Source of the DNA: Scatophagus argus
Lineage: Eukaryota > Chordata > Actinopteri > Scatophagidae
Assembly (NCBI RefSeq): GCF_020382885.2
Contig: NC_058503.1
Location: 20,903,535 to 20,967,534 of the forward strand
Direction of reading: 5' to 3'
DNA: 64,000 nucleotides
This document shows, piece after piece, positions 13,301 through 26,600 of the stretch. The notes below the pieces were generated by a model that made no database searches, was not told the origin of the DNA, and was given only the letters and a program-made list of their open reading frames with translations. How positions within the stretch are numbered: position 1 is the stretch's first letter; every line of letters begins with the position of its first letter. The translations under genes and the position numbers were made by a program.

Positions 13301-16300
13301 CTTGCTTGTTGAATTTAACCGTTTGTTCGGGTTGGGCAGGTTTTCAGTTTTTCCATTCCAGTGTACAAGCTTAAACCAGTTTGATACCATGCCAACTAAC
13401 TGACCTGGTATTTGTCAGGTATAGGTAGAGAGAGATAGCAGTGTGCAGCTAGCTAGCAGGAACCCTCAGATGACCAGTTAGCTCAACACCACAGGGTGTT
13501 GTTGCCCTGAGTTTTGGAATGATGAACTAGAGTTGAGATGTGCACACAGTGCTGCTACACGACTGTCCGATGTCCATAAAAGAGGAAACTGTTATGAGTC
13601 ACGAGGTGGTGCGGGTTATTTCATTTAATATTGTGTTACATGCAACAATACTTAGTACAAAGCTTTGTACACCCTGTTAAAGTTCCTGCACTACACTGAC
13701 CAACACTTCCTATATCCATTTCAGAATAATAACCCAGTAATGTTTCAGAGTGGGACACACACTGATTTGCAGGGTTCTCATATGCACTTAATGTGGCTAT
13801 GTCAGTCTTCTCTCAAGAAGAAGAAAAGTTTTTTATGACGTGTCACCTTTGCCCTGGTGAATTGTGGTGCTTCTACACTCCCATTCATTCATTCATTTTA
13901 GAGCACTTGGGTAAATGTCATCTGCAAATTTTGACATAATAAATGGAACATTAACCTGTATATTCAGAACAGAAAGGTTCATTTTTTTAACACTTTATCC
14001 CATCACCCTCAGCTCCACTGGGTTCAACGCCCCTTCAGCCAACGTCGTTCTACGGCAGAGGATCTGTCACTAAAGACTACAGCCAGAGTCACTCTTTCCT
14101 GGACAGGTGAGTTTTTCGAGTGCTGCAGTAAAACATAAAGAGAACAGTGTCACATTATTGCACATGTTTAGTTTATGGATATATAGTTTTGTCTGTTGAT
14201 TACTGGAGGAATTTGTTGTTTCAAGCACATTTAAATTTAACTGTCAAATTGAACAATCTTATGGTCAGGTCAGTCACTCACATCTGTATAATTTGTACTG
14301 AAGGCCATCCAGTACAGCACAGAGCACCACAGTCAAGAGAAGCCTCATGCTGCCCAATCACTCCACTCCCTTCAAGAAGGTGCGCCCCTCTCTGGACTAC
14401 AGTGGCTGGAACAAGCAGAGGCCTTCCACTCTCACCCAGCCTCAGCCGCCATTGCAAGGGTAAGAATAAGCCACAATGAGCTCCGAGTGTGAGCAGAAGC
14501 AATCAGTGTATGTGAAAAGAGACTGGATTGCATTTGTGTTGTTATTGTACAGCATATGACACACAAGGGAAATCAGAAAGAGCTGCCCATCTTAGCTATT
14601 AGTGAGAAAGGGAAATATTGGTCCCTCAGAGGTAGTTTTACTTTTATGATCCCAAACATAAACATTTGTAACATCATTAAAACCACGCCTCTGTAAGTCC
14701 TGGAAAAGGGTATAGTGTCTTACATTATTCTTCCTTTTTTTCATCCAATATGTGAATTCTTTAATTCATATATTGCAGATTCTCCAATCTGGGTAACACT
14801 TGCTATATGAACGCCATCCTGCAGTCCCTCTTCAGCCTCCCCTCCTTCTCCAATGACATGCTGAGGCAGAGCATCCCATGGAAGAAGGTGCCCATCAATG
14901 CATTGCTCAGGTACTGCGTCAGACTCTGTAGACTGGGCCAGATTTAAGGGGGGACTGTGATTCCTGTTGAAGAATCTGTGTAGAAAATAGTTTGTTCATG
15001 TGCTTGTTGAGCAGACCTCTTTTCTTGAAGGTGTTTGTAGCAATTTTATGGTACTTGTTGAGTAGTTCTACATGATTCTGTGCTGTCTTGACTACCTGTA
15101 GACGTTTTGCTCACCTTATGGCCAAGAAGGACGTGGGCTGTCCGGAAACAAAGAAAGACCTTTTGAGAAAAGTGAAGAGTGCCATCTCCTCCACAGCGGA
15201 GCGTTTTTCTGGAAACATGCAGAATGTAAGATCTCCCTGTAGAATTAACAGTTCAGAGCAGTTGTGGTGGACTGGTACATGAAAAAGTACCCCAGTCAAG
15301 TGTTGTGTGGTTGTTACAGAGGATATCATGCCATATATCTTACCAGAAAACAAATATATACTGTTGTTTGTGAAGCTCTGCACCTGCTTTCATTCACAAA
15401 CCTCTAATCAGTGTTATCTTTTCATATCAGAAAACTGAAGACATAACATACATACACACCCTCCTATTAAATTTATTCATTGTGCTTCTCACACTGGTAA
15501 CCAGGATGCACATGAGTTCCTGAGTCAGTGTTTGGACCAGTTAAAGGACGATGTAGAGAAAATTAATAAGAGCTGGACAAATGAACATGTGGCATCCTCA
15601 TCGTCCTCGGTGGTGGGTGAAAATGGCCTGGAGGCAACATCGTCAGCAGCCAAGACAGAGCCCGGTGAAGAAGTGGACACCTCCCGCATCTACACCTGCC
15701 CTGTGGCGGTAAACATGGAGTTTGAGGTGCAGCACACCATCATCTGCAAGGGGTAAGGCCTGTTTTCCTGCTGGATCATAAGAATTTTATCCTTGAAATG
15801 TTTCATTATAATGCAGTAACCTTCGTTTTGTTTTGCAGCTGTGGTGAGGTGGTGACCAAGCGAGAACAGTTCAATGACTTGTCCATCGACCTACCGCGCA
15901 GGAAAAAAACCCTTCCGCTGCGCTCTATTCAGGATTCTCTGGATCTCTTTTTCAGAGTGAGTCTGTGTAAACAGGTTATAGTTCTAATAAATGCTATGAA
16001 ATGTTAATATCTGAGCACTTTCCAAGCTTCTTTTTTTCTTTTGAAAGTAATTATCCTCACATGAAATGACGAACATCATGTAGATATATAATGATATGTT
16101 ACCTTTTCCTTTTGTAGATGGAGGAAATTGAGTACTCGTGTGAAAAGTGCAATGGAAAAGCAGCCACTGTTACGCATAAATTCAGCAAACTGCCCAGGTA
16201 TCTAAATGCACGTGCACCATTGGAGGTTGTCACACTCATTGTCAAATACTTGAAGTTGAACATATTTCCGAGTTGAGCAGAAGCTTCCTGCATTTCAAAC

Positions 16301-19300
16301 ACACTGTACGTTTAGTCACTGTTCACCCACAGCTAGTAGTTACTGTAAGATAAACAAAGATGCCAGTTATGAGTTCTGATGGCTCTTTTCTCCCCTCAGA
16401 GTGCTCATCCTACACCTGAAACGGTACAGCTTTAACGCTCAGCTGTCTCTGAACAGCAAGCTGGGCCAGCAGGTGGTGATTCCACGATACCTGACCTTAC
16501 TGTCCCACTGCACTGAATCCACACGACCCCCGATAAGCCTCAGCTGGAGTTCCCAAGCCTCCATGTAAGACATCCTAAACATTCCATAAATGAAAAATAA
16601 CTTCAAACATTTCGCAATCTGGCCTGTTACCGAGACTTTGAGAGAGCCTCGGCCAGGTTGCCTCAGCAAGAAGCCAGTGGAATTTTTCCGCTCAATTGTG
16701 GATTATTGCCAAAAATAAGCAAATAAAAGTTTATGGCACATGTTTTGTTTATAATGGTAATCTGAACTTTTATGGTTTTTGAAGCATAAATTCATTCACC
16801 AAAAGTAAAAAGCCAAAAAACCTTGAATTGACTTGACTTTGTGGCAAGGGAACCTGAATCACCAAAATCATTAAGCCAATTCTCAGTTTAAGGACTCTGT
16901 TGATTTGGCCCTATTGGCTGAGAGATGATGGAACGAGTAATTAGGCCTCTAAATGTTTTCTTTGTTGTTCTCAAAGGTCCAGAACGCTCAAAACGTCACA
17001 GTTGATCAGCTCCTCCACAGCACCTCTTCGGTAAGTGCTGCTCGTTCAAGAATCTCAAATAAAGGAAGTGTTACATTCAGAGTGAACACCACAGGATTCC
17101 CAAATGTGCTGCAGCTTCCTCTGTGCTCGTCCTCCCTGATTTACATATGTGTCACATATTGCATGATGTAAGAAGGACTTGAAGTGTGCCCAGACTTGGT
17201 TTTCTACTTTTTGCTTCACTGAATCTTATGATTGTGCATGTAGGCGGACTGGAGGAAAGGTGGCCAACGCCAGCTGCACTTCTGTCCTCGTGGACTCTGA
17301 CAGTGAAGAAGAGCCTAACAGAAAGGTGAGCGCCAGCCGAAAGCGACGCCTCAGCAGCTGTCTGCCTGAAGACGACGACCGACCCGAAGAGGTGAGCATT
17401 TGCTAACTAACCTCAACTATTATGATTCCGCCTCATTTTTTATTTGTCTCTGTGTGTTTTGACCCTGTTTATGTGTTTACTGCAGAGACCAGCAATAGAT
17501 TCTGCGGACTTCAGTGGTATTAATGATGACGAAATGCTCGAGGCCGTGCTGGAGATGAGTCGGCAAGAGGCAGGGCTGTCTGCTCCACCCTCCCTGGAGG
17601 ATGAGCCAACCAGCAGCCCCGACACAGGTTTTGGGGACACAGATGCACATGACCTGGCCTATCATGCAGATCTGCTGGAAACTGACACCAAACAGCCTGC
17701 AGGTTGTCCATCGCCATGTGGCTATAACATTTCAGTAGATGGGGTTTCTATTAAAGGACTTATATAAATATATAATAGAGGGATTTTAGGCATCATAGTA
17801 AAATGTGTTAACTTGACTGGCTGAAGATTTTTAAGTTGTAGGCAAGGCATCATTGTCATTATTAAACTCACTAGTGTGATCTTGTGTAGATGTGCTGGAT
17901 TCGCTGGACTTGACCATGGATGAGAACAAGGAGAACCAGACTCCAGAGAGTGTGCAGCAGCAGGGAGAACTGGACTGGGTCCAGCAGTACAGTCTGGATC
18001 AAGAGAGAGAAGAACAGGAGCTACAGCAGGCTCTGGCCCAGAGTCTGCAGGAGCATGTAAGATTAAAGGCTACATGTCATCTGCAGGATTGGAACAGTGC
18101 TGCTCCATCTAAATACATCCCTCATTGCTCCACTGAAGCATGTTGCTGATGTGGAAGCAGACCTGTAACACCCAGCAGACATGACTTGAGTGAACATGCA
18201 ATGTTGAAATTTCTTACTCTATATCTGTGAAGTAATAATACCTCACCCCATGTAGGAGGCCCAAGAGATGAGAGAGGATGACGATCTGAAGAGGGCCACT
18301 GAGCTCAGTTTGCAAGGTAAGAACCAAGACTGACTGAATGTTGAGTCGCTGCCTCATGGGCCTGATTATTGCATGTTGGTGATGGCTGAGTATGTAAAAG
18401 TGGTGGTGTGGAGGTCATCACTGAGACTGTTAAAAGAATCCAAAATTCAGTCCAGTTTCCCGTGTTTTTCCCCCGTTGTCCTTTCCTTCTTAAACATGCA
18501 AACGACCCCAGGCTGACAGCATCAGTGCAAAGCAGCACATTACAGTGTCGGCTGTTTTTAATGTTTTAAATTATTCCACATAATGACACCGTTATACGTG
18601 ACCAGCACAACTGTCTCCTGTTCACACAACAGAGTTTAACAACTCTCTGCCTGAGCTGCTGTGCTCAGATGACGATTCTGGCAACGAGGATGTGCTGGAC
18701 ATGGAGTACACTGAGGCAGAGGCTGAGAGTCTGAAGAGGAACGCTGAGGTAGGCAACAGTCTGCTGTGACACACCATCCACCTTGTGATCTTTAAACACG
18801 TAGAGCGATCTGGATCATGAGTAGAGTTCTACTTCCACAATAAACTGAAAGGCAAACATTATACACTGCAGACATACTGAAGATACGTAGTCTGCTACAA
18901 CATGTCTGCTAAACGTTCCGGCTGCACTAATGATAAACAGTCTGCACTGGATACACTGAACCACGTGTCATTCATTGTAACCTGCTTATAAACACTATAA
19001 TCCACAGAGCGGAGACTTGGCCAACTCTTTTAGACTCATCAGTGTCGTCAGTCACATCGGGAGCAGCTCCTCCTCAGGTGAGCATACACTCGTGTGTCTC
19101 TGTCTGTAAATAAAGCCAAAAAGATTTCAGACTGAACATCTGCATATAAAACCTGAGGAGCATGGTGCCAACTTTTACGTGCTTGTGTGTTGATGCAAAA
19201 GTATTGTATTGTTTACGCTCCATGTTGTTTGATGAGCTGATAATAGCTGATAGAGGCTGTCCAGGCTGGTTTCTTAGCTCTTGATGTTGCACAACATTCA

Positions 19301-19728
19301 GCTTGCCAGTGAAATCACCTCACCACTTTATTCACTTTCCATCCCAGGCCATTACATCAGTGACGTGTACGACATGAAGAAGCAGTCGTGGCTGACCTAC
19401 AATGACCTGGACGTGTCACGCACGCAGGAAGCAGCCGTCCAGAGAGACCGCGACCGCAGCGGTTACATCTTCTTCTACATGCACAAGTGAGTAGCCAGAT
19501 GAGTGATCTGAAATAACTCCTGTCCTGTGTCAGTGTAGCATTTGTATCCATAATGAACCTGGTGGATCCTGTCCAGCTTCTTTTGATGGAAGGCATCTGT
19601 GTTTTTTCTTCTGACACGTTCTCCTCTTGTGTGTGCTCAGGGACGTGTTCGAGCAGCTGTCTGAAATGGAGAGATCTGGAGCCAGCGCCACTTCAGAGGC
19701 AGGAAGGAACGTCCTGCAGCCTCTCTGA
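10375..19728 (+). CDS. usp37: Ubiquitin-specific peptidase 37 (USP37)
   Basis: USP37 is a cell-cycle deubiquitinase that in human removes chains from cyclin A and is controlled by APC/C. Twenty-three coding exons start at 10375, 11535, 12197, 12381, 12861, 13171, 14013, 14304, 14779, 15102, 15505, 15839, 16118, 16400, 16977, 17244, 17486, 17890, 18256, 18633, 19008, 19348 and 19641. They sum to 2874 nt, giving 957 aa (human 979). Visible in order: an N-terminal PH-like domain (about 1-110); a KEN box at 197-199; the Cys box FSNLGNTCYMNAILQS with catalytic Cys about 324; zinc-type CxxC pairs in CKGCGE and CEKCNG; three ubiquitin-interacting motifs near 685-702, 785-800 and 808-822, inserted in the catalytic domain; a second KEN at 758-760; and the His box SGHYISDVYD with catalytic His about 884. 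The start GCCATGG has good context. It looks intact. Confidence 0.96.
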
Positions 19729-20180
19729 GTGGCGCTTCGTTGGACAGCCACCCACACATCCACGGCTTGGACCCTGGTAGATGGAGTTCTCCTCTGAACA
19801 GCCTTGAGTACTACTGATTGCCGTCCTGTTTTTGGTCGTTTTCAGGCACTTCTTTTCCTCGACAAATTACTAAATGGCCTGCTAAATTAGCACCTGTAAG
19901 TGTCAGCACAGGCGCTAAACTGTCTAGACTCCTTTAGATACCAGAAATGCAGTTAAAAATGTTCAGTGGATCAAAATGCCGCCATGTTTTTGGGGCTGAA
20001 GTTTTTCTTTGCTTTGATTTTATCAAACTGTTTTGTAAAGTTTTTTTTTTCTGTTTGTTTCTTGATACACTTCTTTAAACTTTAATGCCATTCATTCAGA
20101 CTTTCACTATCAAACACCAGGTGCTACTGGTGCTTCATGGATTGTATGTTTTCCGGACCCTTTATTTCCTATATAAACTA

Positions 20181-20186
20181 AATAAA
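20181..20186 (+). terminator. usp37 polyadenylation signal
   Basis: AATAAA lies about 450 bases after the usp37 stop codon. A second AATAAA at 21405-21410 could serve a longer 3' UTR, since no other plus-strand gene lies between. Confidence 0.65.
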
Positions 20187-20209
20187 GATATATTCTATGT
20201 TGAGTATAA

Positions 20210-21420
20210 GCTATTATAGAGTTAGAGGGTTGTTGTATTTAGCGGGTACATTTGGTGCAATATTTATGTTCTGGCACAAACTGGCCAGTTCAAATCTGCT
20301 TTCTATCACAGTGTGTGTGGATGTTTGCCCAGTTGCTTTCTGTGCTTTACTTATGAACTAATTTGTGTGCGTGTGGTTGTCTCCATATTATAGACAAAAA
20401 TCCATATAAAAAAATCCATGAGCCCATCAATAAGAAGCCTGTTTTTACTGATCTTTTCTCAGTAAATCCCTCTTAATTCTTTTGGGGTTTTGACCTTGTG
20501 CCTCCCAAGAAATCTTTTTATAAATGTGTACACAAGCTTTACTTTGAATGTTGCACAACCTTGTTTTTGAATATGTTTGTCAGCAATGTGTAAGTCAGAT
20601 TTCCCTTCCTAAGAAGCCAAGATTTTCTATTTATTGCAGCAGAGGGTTGATTTTAACGTACGGTAATTAACCCAGCAGTTTATGCCACGGCAAAGAGACG
20701 TCATTAATACTCCAGGGAAGTTAGCTGTGATGTCATGTCTTTTGTTTCACCACCGTTAAGGCCAGTATACAGTACTTATCACCTTAATGCTCTGCTAATG
20801 CTGTTTGACTAGTTCCTATCAGGCATGCTTATAGAATGGAGCAGCAGAAAGTGTTTTGTTATTCCTCTCTTGGTTTCAGTACGAGAAACTGGTTGTATGG
20901 CTCTTATTTGTTAGCACTGTAAAAATGAAGTCACATTTCAGTACACTGTGGCTAATGTGCTGCGTTAAAATGTTGTGTCTGCTGGACAGTTTCAGACCAC
21001 ATCAGATTATTCCCTCAACTCCCCGCATTACAGATGAGAATCTAAATGACATAGCATTATAAAACATAAAAATATAATAAAATATCAGTATGGACTGAAT
21101 ACGGTATTCTCGATACCTTCTCCTTTGTAGTTGTGGTTTTTAGGAAGTGAGCGTTATCAGCTGACTCCTGGAGGTACAGTATTCTGTTGCACCTTGAATG
21201 CATCACTTGTGACTGCAGATAAGTTGCTTAAACTGGTTCCTTTTCTTTGTGTCTGCCTTAGATTTAAATTTCTGAAACATTTTGCTTTCCTGGAAATCCT
21301 GTCCCAAATGCAGTGTAAAGAGGGTACGATGTATTTGTTTTAAGAAAAAATGAACAGCTTTTTCTACCCTTCATACACAACTGACTCTTCCTAAAGCAGA
21401 TTTTAATAAAATATTACAAC
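20210..21420. other. Convergent intergenic spacer between usp37 and ybey
   Basis: It is AT-rich with no recognised gene or mobile element. It may carry an alternative long 3' UTR of usp37 (AATAAA at 21405). The ybey signal, read on the minus strand, is the TTTATT at 21436-21441, so the two transcripts end within about 30 bases of each other if the distal usp37 site is used. Confidence 0.5.
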
Positions 21421-21435
21421 ATGAACTGACTTTTC

Positions 21436-21441
21436 TTTATT
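21436..21441 (-). terminator. ybey polyadenylation signal
   Basis: AATAAA on the minus strand, about 265 bases after the ybey stop codon. It is the first clear signal downstream. Confidence 0.6.
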
Positions 21442-21703
21442 CAATGTTTAACTAACATCCAGTGTTTGAAAAGGACACCCGCAACCAAACAGGTCTGCTG
21501 CCAGTTGATAAAAGTCCTTTTAAAACAGTAGCTGCAAATAACCGTGGTTGTGGAGAAGGCAGCATCCAATGTGTGTTTGTAAAAGGGGGGGGGGGATTAA
21601 TAAAACTACTTTATTCAAATAGCAGTCCACCTGATCATCGGACGGCGAACTCCCACCGTGGTGCACCAAATGCAAGTGTAAAGCCAACAGGTGAGCTCCG
21701 TTG

Positions 21704-22806
21704 TCACCTGTCCTGAGTGCATTTCTTGGTCAGCGGCTCCAGATGACTTCCTGTGAGTCTGTTGTACTCACTCAGAACGTACTTTTCCTTCTGCAGCATC
21801 TGGAAGCAAATTTAAAAACAACAACAACAAATTAAACCCCACATTTGAAACATATTTCCTCTGTAATAGTTGTAGTTCATAGAGTTAAAAAATTCACATC
21901 CAGATGAACCTGGGCGCATCAAACCAGACATCAAATCGTACACAACTAAAACAATCGTGTCAGCAGAGTTTGCTTTTTAAACTTGTGATGGGGTGCGTCT
22001 GTGCTCAACAGATGAAAATGCCTTTCAGAGAGAGATAGAAACAAAAGCAATGACGCTTTTCTCCAGGCAGTTTGCACCCTTTCTTCAGTTAAAGTGCGGG
22101 TTCAGCCACACTCGCCGTACAAACCTCAGTCCATTCGTCCTCAGTCTCATGTCTGTAGCCCAGCAGGTGACAGATGCCATGTGCAGTGATAACCTAAAAC
22201 ACGAGGCAAAAGAGGAACAATTCCATTGACTGATTTATTTAACAAAACGAATTCTGCACCCTGAAAGACGTCGCTGCAAATCTCAACACATGACCGTGGG
22301 TGGAAGTCGACACGCGTGTTTGAAAGATAGTGTTCAGTGGCGCAGCTACTCACAGTGAGGGCTCCGTACAGATCTACAGACTCCTCCTGACACTGCTTCA
22401 TCACAAATTCCACTCCCAAGAAAATGTCCCCAAGGTTCAGCTCATCTCTGTGAAGGGGGCAAGGCAGCTTACCGGGTCTCAGGTCCTGAAAAGTTGAAAG
22501 GTATCATCGCAATTGTGATTAGTCAAAGAAAAATTGGAAAAACTAATGGAGAATTCTTAGTCAAGTCTGATGACTCCATGTGTTAGCAAGTGTTACCTCG
22601 TAGAAAGGAAATGAGAGAACATCCGTAGGCACATTTTTCTTTCTGTATATGCTATTTATTTGCTGAATCTTTCGGTTGTCCACGCAAACGATGCCCAGGT
22701 CGAATTTCTGAACGCCCAATATATGTCTTAGCATGTCAACATCCCTGCGCAGCCTGGCGCGGCGAAGAGGCACCACCTTCTGGAGGTTCCGCAGTACTAC
22801 TCCCAT
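21704..22806 (-). CDS. ybey: YbeY endoribonuclease (mitochondrial rRNA maturation factor)
   Basis: YBEY is a metal-dependent endoribonuclease of the UPF0054 family. In animals it acts in mitochondria on rRNA and small-subunit assembly. Four minus-strand exons (22806-22597, 22485-22354, 22193-22125, 21799-21704) sum to 507 nt, giving 168 aa (human 167). Exon 1 carries [14 protein letters not shown] and [11 protein letters not shown], nearly as in human. Exon 3 carries [11 protein letters not shown], the H-x3-H-x5-H zinc motif, with His at 119, 123 and 129. I chose the Met at 22806 because it matches human MSLVIRNLQ. An in-frame upstream Met at 22839 would add 11 residues and might extend a targeting sequence. 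The gene is divergent from mcm3ap, as in human 21q22.3. Confidence 0.95.
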
Positions 22807-23300
22807 TTTTACATTCGGCGTAAGAAGAGAAAGGGACAATCTAAAAAATCTTGACGCATAAGTGGAAGTTAAACCTAACCTGCTGTGGTGACTCCAACAA
22901 CGAGCAGTTACAATATTTCTGTGGTGGCACGTCTACGAGAAGGGACTCCTTTACTTTCGTGGTCAGCGATGGTTAGCCAGTCCGGACAGACAGAATTCAA
23001 GGTGACACGTCCCAGCGGCAGTATCAACATTTAGTTCCCAGAAACCGACCACGTAAGCGTTCTCTTAGTACTAGATATTACAATGCAAGTAGGAGAAATT
23101 AAACATATCCTATCGTCTATGAAAAGCGGTCGCTTGCCCGTTCAAAATCCATTCGAACAACGAGGCGGTCGCAACGTTGACTAACACCACACGGAACCCC
23201 GCATTGAATGGGGACCTCAAACATCGTCGGACCGGAACCGGATGTGGGACTATGTGTTTGAACTGGAGCAAAAACTCAACATAGCAGGCATAAGGTGTGA
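22807..23300. promoter_or_regulatory. Bidirectional promoter between ybey and mcm3ap
   Basis: A CG-containing, TATA-less interval between two divergent start regions. Two tandem ETS-type cores, CCGGAA at 23232-23237 and CCGGATGT just after, lie close to the probable mcm3ap first exon. That leader exon probably ends near 23287 (AAG|GTGTGA), and the coding exon opens near 23520 after GACGTGGTAG. The same head-to-head pair exists in human. Confidence 0.55.
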
Positions 23301-23644
23301 GAGATGAGATTTTCTTTCCTTTTTCTTGTTAGATATGTCTGATTTTGCCATGTTTCCAGACTTTTTTACTGTGTCAGTAACACAACCTTAAGGGCAACGA
23401 AACAAACTTTGCGGAGATAACTTGAACAGTGTTTTGGCGTTAGCTTATGCTAGCGGCCGATCAGCGCATGTTTATTATTTTCTGCCTTCATAATGTTCTA
23501 TTGTTTTTTGACGTGGTAGGGTGTTACACCAGAAAGCCGAGAGACGGGAGCAGTGCAACAGATTTGTGCTGTTTGAATGCCTGGATGAGAAACATTTCGG
23601 AGTGCAAAAGCCTGCGATACTAAACATCCGTTAATATTTGCGCC

Positions 23645-26600
23645 ATGAATCCATCCAATCCGTTTGGCAGCCCACAGGGTGGAGCTTTCCAAGCCCCGAG
23701 CAATACTTTAAAGGCTGGTTTGTTCCAGTCATTTGGGCAGCAAAGTTCAAACAATCAGTCCCAAACTATGGGTTTTTACCAACCCTCAGCGTTCGCACAG
23801 CCCTCACCTCATGGAAGTACCATCTTCGGACAGACCCCAGCCTTTGGACAGACCTCTACACAGCCGCCCTCGCTGCCTACCGTAAGTCAAACTCCTGCTT
23901 TTGGACAGCCGTCATTAGGAATGAGTAGCTCGGGCTTTGGCAGTAGCACCACACCAGCTTTTGGCCAGATCAGTGGACCGAACCAGAGTTCAGTCTTTGG
24001 GCAGATACCTGCATTTGGGCAGCCTTCTGCATTTGGACAGGCACCAGGATTTGGCAAACAGCCACCAGGGTTTGGGCAACAACCGCCTGGGTTTGGAAAC
24101 CCCCAGATGACTTCTGGCTCGACCACTTCCTTAGGACAACCTCAGCCACTGGCTTTTGGACAGTCTGTGTTTGGACAGCCCTCATCTACCAGTGTCACCA
24201 CCAGTGTATTTGGCACAGCTCAGAGTGTGACCCAAAACAGAAGCTTTGGACCATCCGAGTTTAGTTTCAAGCCAGCCAACGAGGCGCTTTTCAAACCTAT
24301 CTTCAGTTCCAGCCCTGAGCCCACTAACCCTCAAACTACTTCAGTGTCCAGCTCACCTTTTGGCAGCAGTGGGTCCCAGACGAGTACCAGTATGATAAGT
24401 AGCAGCAGTGCCACCACCACTGGCTTTTCCCTACTGACAGGGGCTAATTCTGGGCCACTGGGCTTCAGCTTTTCACAACCAGCTGCAGCCCCCTCTGTCT
24501 CTGCTCAAAACAACCCACTAACAACTGACAACAGCAGGGGTCCCTCCAACACTCTGCAGTTCACCTTTTCCCAGCCAGCTGCCCCATCCAGCTCCAGCAC
24601 TCAGGCTCCCACTTCCCAGCCCACTACCCCATCAACTTTCAGCTTCTCAGCCAAAGCCACCCAGCCCCAGGCAACACCCCTGTTTGGAGGAACCAGTTTT
24701 GGTCAGCCTTCTGCCTTTGCAGACACCAAAGCTAAAACAGAACCTAGTACAGATGAGAAAGGGAGCAACCCTGAAGCTCTAGGGGATACAAATATATTTG
24801 CGCGATTGAGCAAAGGCACCAAGCGCAAAGAAGATCCGGCTGTCAGCAGTACTGGTCCAGAGAAGCCTGCCACAGAGGAAGACGTTCCAGCAGAAGCAGA
24901 TTCACCAAGACAACCCTCAAAGAGACCCCTAATGAGGCCCCGTGGCCCACCGGGAGGTTTATTTGGTCGGGCACTGAGTGATCTTCGTAGGGATGGCCCT
25001 AATCCAGTGAGGCGAGATGCCCCACAGGACACACAGCAGCAAGTATCAACCACAGAGGAAACAGTGAGGGAAGTCCAGGCTCAGAGCGATGACCTACCTG
25101 CTACACCACCCACAGTGCAAGCAGGGTCCAAGGACGTGCTGGAAAAAGTTGAAGATTCGGGTGAGACATCCAGATCATACATACTATGTATTATATGCAT
25201 TTTGCACCAACATGGGTGTATTAAAGCACAACTTTGATGATAAAAATGACATTTATATGACTGTGGCCTAAATGATTTTTCAGATTAGCTGACTAGTTTG
25301 TAATATGATAATTGGTAGGAATTAATCCATATTTGTGATATTTCTGGCAGCACGGAACATGCACATTTAGTTCCCCTCGCCTCTTTTATGAAAATCACAA
25401 CAATTTTTGGTTTTGATGAAGTACAAAAACTTCATCTTGCTGAATTTCATGTGGATATCTTAAATGACTTAAAATGTTGGTTTTCATCATTAAAATATAC
25501 TCGCCTGCTCATCATCCCTCTCTAGACTCAGCAAAAGCCCCAGACCCGAAGCTGGAAACCACAACCCCTGTGAAACGCAGCGTGCGCAGGGAGAGCTCGG
25601 AGAGCCTGGGAAACATGTCTCCCACCGACTGCACCGCCATCCAGTGCAGGAATGTGCCTGTAGCCCTCAACAAGAAGGACGTAATCGAAAAGCACTTTGG
25701 TCGTTTTGGCAAAGTTCGCAAGGTCTTCTGTCGACCTGCCAAGAACCTGGCCATCGTTCACTTTGATGACCACGTGAGTTAACTTTATGCTACTTATCCA
25801 TATTAAAGCAAGTTCATCATACTTTGGCCAATTTGAGTTTTTTGGCTTTGCCAAAACTGAAACTTGAGCCTGTGACCTCACTTCCCTGCCCAACTAAGCT
25901 CATTTTAACTCCAGAGTTGGTGTGTAGTTTTCAGTGAAATCACAAAATGATTTCTCACAAACTGTTATCTCTTTCAGGCATCAGCAGCTAAAGCAAAGAA
26001 GAAAGGCAGAGTCCTGCATCGACAAGAACTCCTTCTCTTGTGGCAGAAGAAGAAGCAGAGTAAATATTTAATATTTGTAGGAAAACTCAAATAACAGAAA
26101 AGCAAATGGTAGTACTCAACAGCTAATTATCTGCTGTATTGATATCACTTTGCTTGTTTGCAGACAAACAAGCAAAAATGATTTCGAATCAGAACTTGCA
26201 AGCAGCAGTTTATTTTCTATTGCCTTTAATTCCTTTCAATGAGTTGTTGCATAGATTCTGGGTTATTTTTATTATTTTTCTGGATTAGGTCCAGGTGACA
26301 AAGAGAGCAGACCTGCAGCAAGAGCAGAGGAGACAGAGGGGGAAACTCAGGAGGACACAGCGTCTTCCTCCCCTCTCAGAAGACCGACACTCAGAGGCCC
26401 TGCAGTCAGCAGCGTGATGTCCTTAACCAGCAGGTAACGCCTGCACCTTTGTGAAAAGTGTTTTCCATCATAACAGCACTTCAGAGTTAGATTTATGTCA
26501 GATTTTTTAGATGGCAATGGAAAAGTTGCTCTAGTGCTGTGACTGTCTCACTTGTGTCTTTTCATGGGTCAGGTCTCCTGTGAAGAGGCCATCGTTGGCC